Assembly (NCBI GenBank): GCA_031367325.1
Contig: JANLPQ010000022.1
Span: 1 to 64,000 of the forward strand
Length of the DNA stretch: 64,000 bases
Direction: 5' to 3'
Source: JAAFIP01 sp031367325
Lineage (GTDB): Bacteria > Pseudomonadota > Gammaproteobacteria > Burkholderiales > Burkholderiaceae_C
This document shows, one piece after another, positions 8,363 through 17,429 of the stretch. Numbering within the stretch: position 1 is the first letter of the stretch; each line of letters starts with the position of its first letter. The notes under the pieces were generated by a model. The model searched no databases. It saw nothing but the letters and a program-made list of their open reading frames with translations, and was not told the DNA's origin. The translations under genes and the position numbers were made by a program.

Positions 8363-11352
8363 CATCCAAAGAAACCAAATCTACCTGCCCGTATTGCGGC
8401 GTAGGCTGCGGTGTCATTATCGAAAGCCAAGGCGCGCAAATTACAGGCGTGCGCGGCGACCCAGACCACCCAGCCAACTTTGGGCGCTTGTGTACCAAAG
8501 GCTCTACGCTGCACTTGACTGCCAGCGCGCCCATCACACTGCAAACGCGTCTGCTACAACCTATGCGCCGCGAGCACCGAGGCGAGGCCGCAAAAGCCAT
8601 TAGCTGGGACAACGCGCTAGATTTTGCAGTCACCTCGTTTGCACAAATCATTGCAGAGCATGGGCCAGACGCAGTGGGCTTTTACGTTAGCGGCCAATTG
8701 CTCACCGAAGACTACTACGTCTTTAACAAACTGGCTAAGGGCTTGATTGGCACCAACAACATCGACACCAATTCACGCCTGTGCATGAGCAGCGCAGTAG
8801 CGGGCTATAAGCAAACCTTAGGCGCTGACGCGCCGCCAAATTGCTATGACGATGTCAACCATGCAGACTGCATCTTCATTGTGGGCAGCAACACCGCTTA
8901 CGCGCACCCCATATTGTTTCGCCGTATCGAAGACGCAAAAAAGAACAACCCACAGCTGAAAATTATCTTTGCGGACCCGAGAAAGACCGACACCGCCGAG
9001 ATAGCCGACCTGTACCTGCCCCTGCTGCCCGGCACCGATGTCGCGTTATTTAACGGCATGCTGCACATCATGCTGTGGGAAGGTTGGACAGATAACGCCT
9101 TTATCGCAAAGCACACCAACGGTTTTGATGACTTAAAAAATACTGTGCGTGAGTACACACCAGACGTCGTGGCGCAAACCTGTGGCATCAAAAAAGAAGA
9201 TTTGTTTACGGCCGCTAAATGGTTTGCAGGCGTGCACGCTACCCCTAGCGCACATGCACCGATTGCAGAGGCTATGGGCACGCCAGCCAGCGGTGCCGCG
9301 CAGCGCAACACCACTTTGAGCCTCTACTGCCAAGGCTTAAACCAGTCCAGCAGCGGCACCGCCAAAAACGCAGCCTTGATTAACCTGCATTTAGCCACCG
9401 GCCAAATTGGCAAACCCGGCGCTGGCCCCTTCTCGCTAACGGGCCAACCCAACGCGATGGGCGGCCGCGAAGTAGGTGGCCTGGCCAACCTGATTAGCGC
9501 CCACCGCGACATGGCCAACCCCGCCCACCGCGCCGAAGTGGCGGCACTTTGGGGTGTGGCTGACGTGCCAAGCAAGCCTGGTAAAACCGCAATAGAAATG
9601 TTCCAAGCCGCCGCCGACGGCGAGATCAAAGCGCTGTGGATTGCGTGTACCAATCCTGCGCAAAGCATGCCCGACCAAGCTACCGTGCGCCGCGCATTAG
9701 AGCGCTGTGAACTGGTGATTGTGCAAGAAGCATTTGCCACCACCGAGACCTGCCACTACGCCGACCTGCTGCTACCCGCCACCACTTGGGGTGAGAAAGA
9801 CGGCACCGTTACCAACAGCGAACGCCGCATTAGCCGCGTACTGCCCGCGGTGCCCACCCCCGGTGAGACGCGCCACGACTGGTCGATAGCAGTGGATTTC
9901 GCGCGAAAACTAGAACTGCATCTTGCGCTAAATGGGGTCAGATCCAAATTCAGGACGATAACCTCACCAAAGGCAAATTATGCTGAACGAAATTTGGCTT
10001 TGACCCCATTTAACGCAAGCGACCCGGCGACTACAAAAACCCTCTTCCCCTGCGCCACTGCCGAAAGCATCTGGCTAGAGCACCGCGAATCTACACGAGG
10101 CCGCGACCTCGATATTACTGGCCTGACCTACGCCGCCATCGAAGCTAAACCCGCCCAGTGGCCATTCAAAACCGGCGACAAAAAGGGAAAGCAACGCCTC
10201 TATGAAGATCACATTTTCCCTACCTCTGATGGCAAAGCCAACTTTGTCAACACGCCCTATAAGCCCACTGCAGAGCAGCGCGAATCGCGCTATCCATTCA
10301 GCTTGAACACCGGCAGATTACGCGACCAATGGCACGGCATGAGCCGCACTGGCAGCCTAGGTCGTTTGTTCGGCCATGTGGCTGAACCTACCGTGCAGAT
10401 GAACCGCCAAGATATGACACGTCGCCTACTAAAAGAAGGCGACTTAGTCCACGTTACCAGCAAGCGCGGCTCTATCATGCTGCCCGTACAAGCCAGCGAC
10501 GAAATCGGCTTAAGTCAAGCCTTTATCGCTATGCATTGGGGCAGCGAATTTTTAAGTGGCCGCAGCAGCGCAGGTGAAAGGTTAGCAGGCATCAACGCTG
10601 TTACCACCAGTGCCCACTGCCCCACCAGCAAGCAGCCAGAACTTAAGCACGCAGCCGTCAAAATTTTGAAAGCTGAGCTGCCGTGGATGCTGTTGGCCGT
10701 AGCTTGGTTGCCCGAGAACACAGCCCACAGCACGCGTACAGCACTGCAAAAACTCATGCCCCAATTTGAGTTTGCTACCTGCGTACCTTTTGGTCGTGAA
10801 GACGAACACAGCCCTACCATCGCCGCAACCGCACCATTACCGCAACGTGGTATTTTGTTTCGCGCTGCCGCCACTTATGCACCCGATGGCGATACCCTCG
10901 CGCGAATCGAAGCGCTCCTGGGCCTCAACCATACAGACACACTGCGCTACGAAGACAAAAACCGTGGCCAACGCCGCACTGCCCGTCTGGTGCGTACACC
11001 GAACGGCGCAGCACAGTTGCAGGGCTTCGTTCTAGCAGGTGACACCAGCGCAGAAGCTTGGATTAAAACCCTGCTGCAAGACGAGTTGGACGCCACCAGC
11101 TATGGTCGGCTATTGTTATCCCCGGGTGCTAAAGCACCGATAGCTGTTGCATCTAAAGGCACACAGGTGTGTAGCTGCTTTAACGTCACAGAATCTGGCA
11201 TAAAAAACCAATTAACCCAATGCTCAGGCAGCGAGGAAGAGTGTTTAGCGCAACTACAGAGTGCGCTAAAGTGCGGCACGAATTGTGGCAGCTGCCTGCC
11301 TCAGTTAAAGAAAATGATTCGAGTCTCAACTATCCAAGTTGCTTTGGCTTAA
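8359..11352 (+). CDS. nasA: Assimilatory nitrate reductase, catalytic subunit (molybdopterin, 4Fe-4S, C-terminal BFD domain)
   Basis: A 997-residue molybdenum oxidoreductase that reduces nitrate to nitrite in the cytoplasm. The N-terminal 4Fe-4S motif is CPYCGVGC, with the fourth cysteine in FGRLCTKGS. Molybdopterin-binding motifs follow (NTNSRLCMSSAVAGY, GLNQSSSGTAKNAALINLHL, GQPNAMGGREVGG, NTGRLRDQWHGMSRTG). The last ~75 residues are a BFD-like [2Fe-2S] domain (CSCFNVTESGI, KCGTNCGSCLPQL), as in NasA proteins that take electrons directly. Residues ~522-554 are encoded by a REP-like inverted repeat that preserves the reading frame and explains part of the extra length. Its start overlaps the nirD stop by four bases. 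Confidence 0.96.
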   Translation: MTSKETKSTCPYCGVGCGVIIESQGAQITGVRGDPDHPANFGRLCTKGSTLHLTASAPITLQTRLLQPMRREHRGEAAKAISWDNALDFAVTSFAQIIAEHGPDAVGFYVSGQLLTEDYYVFNKLAKGLIGTNNIDTNSRLCMSSAVAGYKQTLGADAPPNCYDDVNHADCIFIVGSNTAYAHPILFRRIEDAKKNNPQLKIIFADPRKTDTAEIADLYLPLLPGTDVALFNGMLHIMLWEGWTDNAFIAKHTNGFDDLKNTVREYTPDVVAQTCGIKKEDLFTAAKWFAGVHATPSAHAPIAEAMGTPASGAAQRNTTLSLYCQGLNQSSSGTAKNAALINLHLATGQIGKPGAGPFSLTGQPNAMGGREVGGLANLISAHRDMANPAHRAEVAALWGVADVPSKPGKTAIEMFQAAADGEIKALWIACTNPAQSMPDQATVRRALERCELVIVQEAFATTETCHYADLLLPATTWGEKDGTVTNSERRISRVLPAVPTPGETRHDWSIAVDFARKLELHLALNGVRSKFRTITSPKANYAERNLALTPFNASDPATTKTLFPCATAESIWLEHRESTRGRDLDITGLTYAAIEAKPAQWPFKTGDKKGKQRLYEDHIFPTSDGKANFVNTPYKPTAEQRESRYPFSLNTGRLRDQWHGMSRTGSLGRLFGHVAEPTVQMNRQDMTRRLLKEGDLVHVTSKRGSIMLPVQASDEIGLSQAFIAMHWGSEFLSGRSSAGERLAGINAVTTSAHCPTSKQPELKHAAVKILKAELPWMLLAVAWLPENTAHSTRTALQKLMPQFEFATCVPFGREDEHSPTIAATAPLPQRGILFRAAATYAPDGDTLARIEALLGLNHTDTLRYEDKNRGQRRTARLVRTPNGAAQLQGFVLAGDTSAEAWIKTLLQDELDATSYGRLLLSPGAKAPIAVASKGTQVCSCFNVTESGIKNQLTQCSGSEEECLAQLQSALKCGTNCGSCLPQLKKMIRVSTIQVALA
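9922..10019. repeat. REP-like inverted repeat inside nasA
   Basis: Arms 9922-9950 and 9991-10019 are inverted complements with about 26 of 29 positions matching. They carry AAATGGGGTCAGATCCAAATT-like sequence facing AATTTGGCTTTGACCCCATT, separated by 40 bases. TGGGGTCAGA-type inverted repeats are a known class of REP elements in proteobacteria. This one is read through in frame and encodes ~33 residues between two conserved domains of nasA. Confidence 0.85.
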
Positions 11353-11420
11353 CGCCCTGCCCTAGAAGCGGGCCATAAGCATATCCCCCAAAGTCATAAA
11401 CCGTACGCGACAATAGCATT

Positions 11421-12377
11421 ATGGGAATTGCAAGCTACATCAAGGAAATTGGCCGCGGCAAAGACGGCGCTCGCTCCCTCACGCGGGTGCAGGCCACGGA
11501 TTTGATGGGGCAAATTTTAGACGGCGAAGTCACTGATCTAGAGGTAGGTGGCTTTTGCTTGGCCATGCGCATCAAAGGTGAAACACCGCAAGAGATGGCC
11601 GGATTTTTGGATGCCGTACATGCACGGTTAGTTAAAGTGCAGTGCGACGGCCCTGTGGCGGTGATTCCCAGCTACAACGGCGCGCGGCGTTTACCGGTGC
11701 TCACGCCATTGCTCGCAGCGCTGCTAGCGCGGCACGGCGCAAAGCGCGGCTTTGGGGTACTGGTACACGGCTGCGCGACCGAAAATACGCGTATCACAAG
11801 CCAAAGCGTGCTGGAGACTGCTATTTTTAAGCAAAATATGCCATTAATCCACGTAAATACTGCTCAACCAGCTATTCAATCTATAGCAATTGGTGATCTG
11901 CAATTTAGCTCTACAGACACCCTAAGCCCAGCGCTGAAACGCTTGCTCGACGTACGCCGTGCTGTCGGCTTGCGCAACAGCGCGCACAGCTTGGTCAAGT
12001 TGATGAACCCAACCACTAGCGCGCAGGCGTTGATCGTTACTAGCTACACCCATCCCGAATATTTGCACAGCATGACGGCCGCAATGCAACTGACCGGTGC
12101 GCACGCCATGCTGCTACGCGGCACCGAGGGCGAAAGTGTGGCCGATGCACGCCGTGCACCGCAAATGGACGGCTTTGTTCACGGCGTACGCACTACTTTG
12201 TGCGAAGCGCAGCTTGGCACCTTAGCCACCGTGCCAGACCTGCCCAAAGCTATCGACGCCCACACCACAGCACAATATATTTATGATGTTTTGCACGGTA
12301 TAAAGCCTGTACCCGCTCCGATTGCCCTGCAGGTGGAACATATCTTGCACTTGATACAGCAGATACAGCAAAGATAG
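11421..12377 (+). CDS. ybiB: YbiB-like protein (anthranilate phosphoribosyltransferase-like fold)
   Basis: A 318-residue protein of the TrpD2/YbiB family. It has the N-terminal helical domain (DLMGQILDGEVTDLEVGGFCLAMRIKGETPQEM, related to the TrpD N-domain) and a TrpD-like C-terminal domain, but without a good phosphoribosyl-pyrophosphate motif. E. coli YbiB binds nucleic acid and is not a TrpD enzyme. The gene lies between nasA and cobA and is probably in the same transcript (8-base gap to cobA). Residues ~134-156 (IFKQN to IQSIAI) are encoded by a copy of the dispersed palindromic element. Confidence 0.85.
   Translation: MGIASYIKEIGRGKDGARSLTRVQATDLMGQILDGEVTDLEVGGFCLAMRIKGETPQEMAGFLDAVHARLVKVQCDGPVAVIPSYNGARRLPVLTPLLAALLARHGAKRGFGVLVHGCATENTRITSQSVLETAIFKQNMPLIHVNTAQPAIQSIAIGDLQFSSTDTLSPALKRLLDVRRAVGLRNSAHSLVKLMNPTTSAQALIVTSYTHPEYLHSMTAAMQLTGAHAMLLRGTEGESVADARRAPQMDGFVHGVRTTLCEAQLGTLATVPDLPKAIDAHTTAQYIYDVLHGIKPVPAPIALQVEHILHLIQQIQQR
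11821..11888 (+). repeat. Dispersed palindromic element, copy 4 (inside ybiB)
   Basis: Contains TACTGCTCAACCAGCTATT then CAATCTATAGC. A T-rich left end (TATTTTT) lies 38 bases before the core, the same spacing as in the copy near 53.1 kb. It is read in frame as IFKQN to VNTAQPAIQSIAI, very like the peptide in AddB (copy at 47910-47977). Confidence 0.8.
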
Positions 12378-12384
12378 ACCCTCG

Positions 12385-13248
12385 ATGAACTCCACACACA
12401 CCTATCAAGACTCTGCAACTCCCACCACCGCCTGGATACCCCTGCAGCGCCCTGTATTGCCCAGAAGCCTGGTGTCCGGCAGCGTCACGCTGGTAGGCGC
12501 TGGCCCCGGCGATCCTGATTTGCTTACGATCAAGGCGGTTAAGGCCATTGCCGCTGCCACGGTTATTTTGGTAGACGATTTGGTCAACGATGCCGTACTA
12601 GCGCATGCGCAAGCTAACGCGCGCATCGTGCACGTGGGTAAACGCGGCGGCTGCAAATCTACGCCGCAGGCATTTATCGAAAGACTGATGGTGATGGCAG
12701 CACGTGAAGGTGAGGCCGTGGTACGGCTCAAAGGCGGTGACCCGTTCATTTTTGGCCGCGGCGGCGAGGAAATTGAGGCACTGCAAGCCGCAGGTGTTAG
12801 CGTGCAAGTAGTCAGCGGCATTACTTCGGGATTGGCGGCACTCGCGTCGCTGAGCGTACCACTAACGCACCGCGACCATGCCCACGGCGTAGTGTTTGTC
12901 ACCGGCCACGCCAAGCCTGGGGACACTGGTACCGACTGGCCGCTGCTGGCTGCCACAGCACACCAAGCTAAATTGACCTTGGTTATCTACATGGGCGTCA
13001 GCGGATCACAGCACATTCAAGACCAATTGCTGCAAGGCTTGCCCGGCCACACACCAGCAGCGGTTATCCAACACGCCAGCATGCCACAGCAGCGCCATGT
13101 AGTGACCACATTGCAGGCATTGCGTAGCACCATCGAAGCGCAGCAGATGCAAAGCCCCAGTGTGATTGTGGTAGGCCATGTTTTGCAGGGACTAGCGTCG
13201 CTGGAGCAGTACCAATCACCCGCCCAACATCACGCACAAGGCAGTTAA
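12385..13248 (+). CDS. cobA: Uroporphyrinogen-III C-methyltransferase
   Basis: A 287-residue SAM-dependent methyltransferase that converts uroporphyrinogen III to precorrin-2, the precursor of siroheme (the NirB cofactor) and of cobalamin. Motifs: VTLVGAGPGDPDLLTIKA at ~30-47, VILVDDLVN, VVRLKGGDPFIFGRGGEE (~113-130), GITSGLAALA, and VTGHA. There is no fused CysG dehydrogenase/ferrochelatase part, so those steps must be encoded elsewhere. Position at the end of the nir-nas block fits a role in supplying siroheme for nitrite reduction. It begins 8 bases after the ybiB stop. Confidence 0.95.
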   Translation: MNSTHTYQDSATPTTAWIPLQRPVLPRSLVSGSVTLVGAGPGDPDLLTIKAVKAIAAATVILVDDLVNDAVLAHAQANARIVHVGKRGGCKSTPQAFIERLMVMAAREGEAVVRLKGGDPFIFGRGGEEIEALQAAGVSVQVVSGITSGLAALASLSVPLTHRDHAHGVVFVTGHAKPGDTGTDWPLLAATAHQAKLTLVIYMGVSGSQHIQDQLLQGLPGHTPAAVIQHASMPQQRHVVTTLQALRSTIEAQQMQSPSVIVVGHVLQGLASLEQYQSPAQHHAQGS

Positions 13249-13479
13249 TGCCGAAATACTGCGCTAGCGTATACGGTGCCTAACTTGAGTTACATTTTAT
13301 TTACTTCAGCAAGGCGTCTGACTATATGGTCTTGTCTTGGTTCCCAATTACGATCCACTTTGGATTTATGGCATGAGCGTTCAGTCAATTGTGTGCCAGT
13401 AGTTGTAAATTGATTGAACCTGCTTGCGCGGTATCTGCAACTTATGGGTTTGGGCACGCAAAATTAGAGGGTACTAGCT

Positions 13480-14574
13480 ATGCCGTCGTCTTCTAAATTC
13501 AAATCGAACGCAAAGGCTTCAACATTTCTGAATGTCAAATGCCGTCATTGGATACCTGCAACTCTCCTGTGCCTAGCTATACCATGTACGGGTGCTGGCA
13601 AACGTCCTACAGTAATCCCTCCACCAGGAGCTGGCCCGGATATAGGCAAAGGAATCAATAGTCCCCTTGCTAAAGGTCCTAAGACACTAACCCCAGCGCC
13701 CAGCCCAGTAGCACAACCTCACGCTCCATCGCCACCCCCAGCTCCCAGCCACTTTGCAAGACCTGATCCATCAGCCGTAGCCCCACCTGTTGCTCAAGCA
13801 ACCCCTGCAACTAGATTAGTACCAGTGCCAACCACAGTAGGTCCTACAGCACTGCCTATAGATCCATTGCCAGCAAATCCGTTGCCTAATGCGACTGCGC
13901 TCAAACCCGCACCATCCCCAGTTGCTGCAACCACGCCCTCTAGTAAGCCCATCCCAGCTCAAGCGGCAGTAGCCCCTACAGTACCCATTGCAGCCAATGT
14001 TCAAAGCCCTCCGGTTGATGCAACAGGCTTGGATGCACGTAGCACCACCGCGGGCAATCCCAACGCTGTCTTGATGCCCGGTCAACTCACCGCCAAGTTA
14101 AATCCGTTACCCGGTAACTTGTCGTCATCGGGTATGACAAGTCAGAACTTTAACTACGAAACAAAATCGCAGGCATCTTGCACTTACATCAGCACTCAGG
14201 CCCATGCCCAACGGGCTGACACAGCTTTGGTCGACTTCACAGGCGATGGTCTGATCGTCTCGGCGCTACCTAACGAGCAGTTACGCGCCAGCCTGCAAAT
14301 GGCAGGTTATAAGCAAGTCACGTTGGGTCAACCTGCCAGTTGGTGCTTGCCAGCCGCCGCCATGAGCGCACTTTTGCGTGCACCGGCCTCTGGTGTGCAG
14401 CGCAGCAGCGTTAGTTCACAACAGAAACTAGTGCAGGTCAAAGGACAGTGGCAATTGGTGCAATCGACCACGGCAATAAACAGCCGTTCCATACTTAACC
14501 GCAAATCTTCTTCTATTTGCAACCCCAAGGTCAGGCCTCTAAGACCTCACAACGCACAGGCTAGAACACTTTAG
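13480..14574 (+). CDS. Proline/alanine-rich exported protein of unknown function
   Basis: 364 residues. I do not recognise the family. After a basic N-terminus there is a hydrophobic stretch (IPATLLCLAIPC, ~25-36) that could be a signal peptide. Residues ~44-200 are low-complexity Pro/Ala/Val/Thr sequence, resembling an envelope-spanning or cell-wall linker. The C-terminal ~125 residues are folded-looking (SQNFNYETKSQASCTYIS, VDFTGDGLIVSALPNEQLRASLQMAGYKQV) with two cysteines and a basic tail. GAGGGTACTAGCT before the ATG is a good ribosome site. It stands alone between cobA and the peptide transporter with >200-base gaps on both sides. Confidence 0.6.
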   Translation: MPSSSKFKSNAKASTFLNVKCRHWIPATLLCLAIPCTGAGKRPTVIPPPGAGPDIGKGINSPLAKGPKTLTPAPSPVAQPHAPSPPPAPSHFARPDPSAVAPPVAQATPATRLVPVPTTVGPTALPIDPLPANPLPNATALKPAPSPVAATTPSSKPIPAQAAVAPTVPIAANVQSPPVDATGLDARSTTAGNPNAVLMPGQLTAKLNPLPGNLSSSGMTSQNFNYETKSQASCTYISTQAHAQRADTALVDFTGDGLIVSALPNEQLRASLQMAGYKQVTLGQPASWCLPAAAMSALLRAPASGVQRSSVSSQQKLVQVKGQWQLVQSTTAINSRSILNRKSSSICNPKVRPLRPHNAQARTL

Positions 14575-14810
14575 CGGATTTGATGTTGGCAGCGCGCAAA
14601 TAGCTTTTGTGTGATTATTTTAACTTCTTGCAACACAATTTTGGCTTGTTTGTTGCACACGCATTTGCACTGTATTACCCAATGCGTTACTTATTAGCAA
14701 GGGCATTCACTGAGATCACTCTTGCTGCTTCAGTCTTAAACTCATTTGCTTGTTGTATGCAATCACGTTGATTGATGCACATTCATACCTTACCTTTGAA
14801 GTCGATCACC

Positions 14811-16427
14811 ATGAAATATTTTTGTGTGCCAGTCAAAGTACTTTGCCTCGCAACCCTCTTTGCTACTACTACAAATTTAATCGCCGCAACCGTACCCACG
14901 GGCGTGCAACTGCACGCAAGCCAATCACTTGTGCGCAATAACGGTGCAGAACCCGAAACTCTGGACCCCATGCTGGCATCAGGTGTACCTGCTAACAACG
15001 TCATCCGCGATCTTTTTGAAGGACTTACTGCAGCTGATAACAACGGTAAAGTAGTGCCCGGCGTAGCTGAAAGCTGGAAACAGACAGAGCCGCAAACATG
15101 GGTATTTAAGCTACGTAAAAACGCAAGCTGGTCCAACGGTGATAGCGTGACTGCGGAAGATTTTGTTTACGGCATGCGCCGCTTGGTCACCCCAGCTACG
15201 GGGTCTAAATATGCACCCACCTACGGGGCGTTTGTACTCAATGGAAAAGACATTATTGCGGGTAAAAAGCAACCCACAGAGCTGGGTGTCAAGGCTATCG
15301 ATGCACAAACACTAGAGATCAAAACCGCATTCCCAGTGTCTTTTTTACCTGAAATATTGTCTAATTTACAGTTAGGCGCTGTCCACAAAGCCACAGTAGA
15401 AAAATTTGGCAAAGAATGGACCAAACCTGCCAATATAGTTAGTAACGGCGCATTCAAACTGAAAGACTGGTCAGTTAACAGCAAAATTGTGTTGACCAAA
15501 TCTATAACGTATTGGGATAAATCCAACGTGCAGCTAGAACAAGTGACTTATTTACCAGTAGAGTCGGGTGCAGCAGACGTGAAGCTGTTTGAATCAGGCG
15601 AGAACGATTGGGTCTATGAAATTCCGCCGGGAACTTACGAAAAATATAAGCAGCAGTACCCTAAAGAAATTAGCAACAATCCCATCTTAGGCCTGCGCTA
15701 CTACTCACTTAACGTCAACCACCCCAGCTTCAAAGACGTGCGCGTACGCAAAGCGCTGAACATGGTGATTGACCGCAAGATTTTGGCCGACAAAGTCACG
15801 GCAGACGGGCAAGCGCCTGCGTACAGCGTAATTATCCAAGGTGTCAATGGTGCGGAACCCAGTACTTATGACTGGGCTACATGGCCTATGGACAAACGTG
15901 TTACCGAGGCTAAAAAACTCATGGCAGAGGCAGGTGTTGCTGCAGGTACAAAGATGAAGTTTTCCTACAACACTAGCGATTACCACAAGAAAATGGCTAT
16001 CTTCGCCGCCTCTGAATGGAAGACCAAGCTGGGCATTGAGCTCGAATTAGAGGCCATGGAATTTAAAGTGCTAATTAAAAAACGCGACGATCGCGATTTT
16101 GAAATGGCCCGCAACGGTTGGGTAGCTGACTACAACGATGCTTCTACGTTCTTGACCTTGGTAGAGTGCGATTCTGACCAAAACAGCCAGGGCTACTGCA
16201 ACCGCAAAGCCCAAGCACTGATCGACGAAGGCAACAAGACACAGGACCAAGCCAAGCGTAAATCTCTGCTTAACGAAGCCACTAAATTAATTATGGACGA
16301 GTACCCCATCGTGCCCCTGTTGCAATACACGCGGCCACGCCTTGCCAAAGCTTACGTTGGCGGCTTGTCTAAGACCAATTCATTAGACCGTTATCGCTCC
16401 AAAGATATCTACATCATCAAGCATTGA
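14811..16427 (+). CDS. oppA: Peptide ABC transporter, periplasmic binding protein (OppA type)
   Basis: The chosen start gives 538 residues beginning MKYFCVPVKVLCLATLF, a normal signal peptide. An upstream ATG at 14772 would add 13 residues in front of it. This is a family-5 solute-binding protein: NNGAEPETLDPMLASGVPANNVIRDLFEGL at the start of the mature protein, then WKQTEPQTWVFKLRKNASWSNGDSVTAEDFVYGMRRL. It should capture oligopeptides for the OppBCDF importer encoded next in the same direction. The size and the DKRVTEAKKLMAEAG region match OppA/MppA-like proteins more than dipeptide DppA. Confidence 0.93.
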   Translation: MKYFCVPVKVLCLATLFATTTNLIAATVPTGVQLHASQSLVRNNGAEPETLDPMLASGVPANNVIRDLFEGLTAADNNGKVVPGVAESWKQTEPQTWVFKLRKNASWSNGDSVTAEDFVYGMRRLVTPATGSKYAPTYGAFVLNGKDIIAGKKQPTELGVKAIDAQTLEIKTAFPVSFLPEILSNLQLGAVHKATVEKFGKEWTKPANIVSNGAFKLKDWSVNSKIVLTKSITYWDKSNVQLEQVTYLPVESGAADVKLFESGENDWVYEIPPGTYEKYKQQYPKEISNNPILGLRYYSLNVNHPSFKDVRVRKALNMVIDRKILADKVTADGQAPAYSVIIQGVNGAEPSTYDWATWPMDKRVTEAKKLMAEAGVAAGTKMKFSYNTSDYHKKMAIFAASEWKTKLGIELELEAMEFKVLIKKRDDRDFEMARNGWVADYNDASTFLTLVECDSDQNSQGYCNRKAQALIDEGNKTQDQAKRKSLLNEATKLIMDEYPIVPLLQYTRPRLAKAYVGGLSKTNSLDRYRSKDIYIIKH

Positions 16428-16466
16428 TTTTTAGACGCTACCCAATAGCTCTCGCCAAAACAATCT

Positions 16467-17387
16467 ATGTGGTCCTACACGTTGCGACGCGTGTTGTCGT
16501 GCCTGCCTACACTTGTGGCGGTCATCACAATATGCTATTTGATGCTGCATGCCACTCCTGGCGGCCCGTTTGACGCTGAGATCAGGGTATCGCCCGTAGT
16601 GCTGGCCAATTTGAAGGCTAAGTACCATCTGGACGAGCCTTTATGGCAGCAATACTTGTACTACCTTGGTAATTTGTTGCGCGGTGATTTGGGTGCCTCA
16701 TTCCGTTATGAAGACTGGACGGTTAACGAGCTTGTGGCTAGAGCCCTGCCAGTATCCGCCGCCATTGGTGGGGGCGCTGCCATCATTGCCATCTTTATTG
16801 GTATATCAATGGGCATCATTGCAGCGCTACGGCAAAACAGTGTCATTGACTATCTGGTAATGATCTTGGGCAACTTGGGGCATTCATTCCCTTCGTTTGT
16901 TGTCGGGCCCGTATTGATATTGGTGTTTGCGGTATGGTTTAAGTGGCTACCAGCAGGCGGCTGGAACGACTTTGATCTGCGCTACATGATTTTGCCCATG
17001 ACATTGTTGGTGTTCATTGAAATCACCTCTATCAGCCGTGTCATGCGCGGCAGCTTAATTGAAGTCATGCACAGCAACTTTATTCGCACTGCGCGTGCTA
17101 AAGGCTTGCCCATGCACATTATTGTGCTTCGCCATGCGCTTAAACCTGCACTGCTGCCTGTGGTGTCTGTCATTGGCCCGCTGGTTATTTCCACCATCAC
17201 TGCTGCCGTGGTGACAGAATCGGTTTTCTCGCTACCAGGCTTGGGGCAACTTATCGTCAAAGGCGCTGCTAACCGCGACTACACCTTGGTGCTAGGCTTG
17301 GTCGTGCTCGTTACTTTTATTGCCGTAGCTATCAATTTACTGGTGGACTTAACCTACGCGCTGTTAGACCCAAAAATTCGCTACTGA
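16467..17387 (+). CDS. oppB: Oligopeptide ABC transporter permease (OppB type)
   Basis: 306 residues with six predicted membrane helices. It starts in the family manner (MWSYTLRRVLSCLPTLVAVITICYLMLHATPGGPFD) and has the EAA coupling loop TARAKGLPMHIIVLRHALKPALLPV followed by the final helices. The long periplasmic loop after helix 1 (residues ~30-95) is characteristic of OppB/DppB. It starts 39 bases after oppA. Confidence 0.94.
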   Translation: MWSYTLRRVLSCLPTLVAVITICYLMLHATPGGPFDAEIRVSPVVLANLKAKYHLDEPLWQQYLYYLGNLLRGDLGASFRYEDWTVNELVARALPVSAAIGGGAAIIAIFIGISMGIIAALRQNSVIDYLVMILGNLGHSFPSFVVGPVLILVFAVWFKWLPAGGWNDFDLRYMILPMTLLVFIEITSISRVMRGSLIEVMHSNFIRTARAKGLPMHIIVLRHALKPALLPVVSVIGPLVISTITAAVVTESVFSLPGLGQLIVKGAANRDYTLVLGLVVLVTFIAVAINLLVDLTYALLDPKIRY

Positions 17388-17429
17388 AGCGAACCCCTTG
17401 CCCACAACGCCCCTTAACACGTCATCTCC

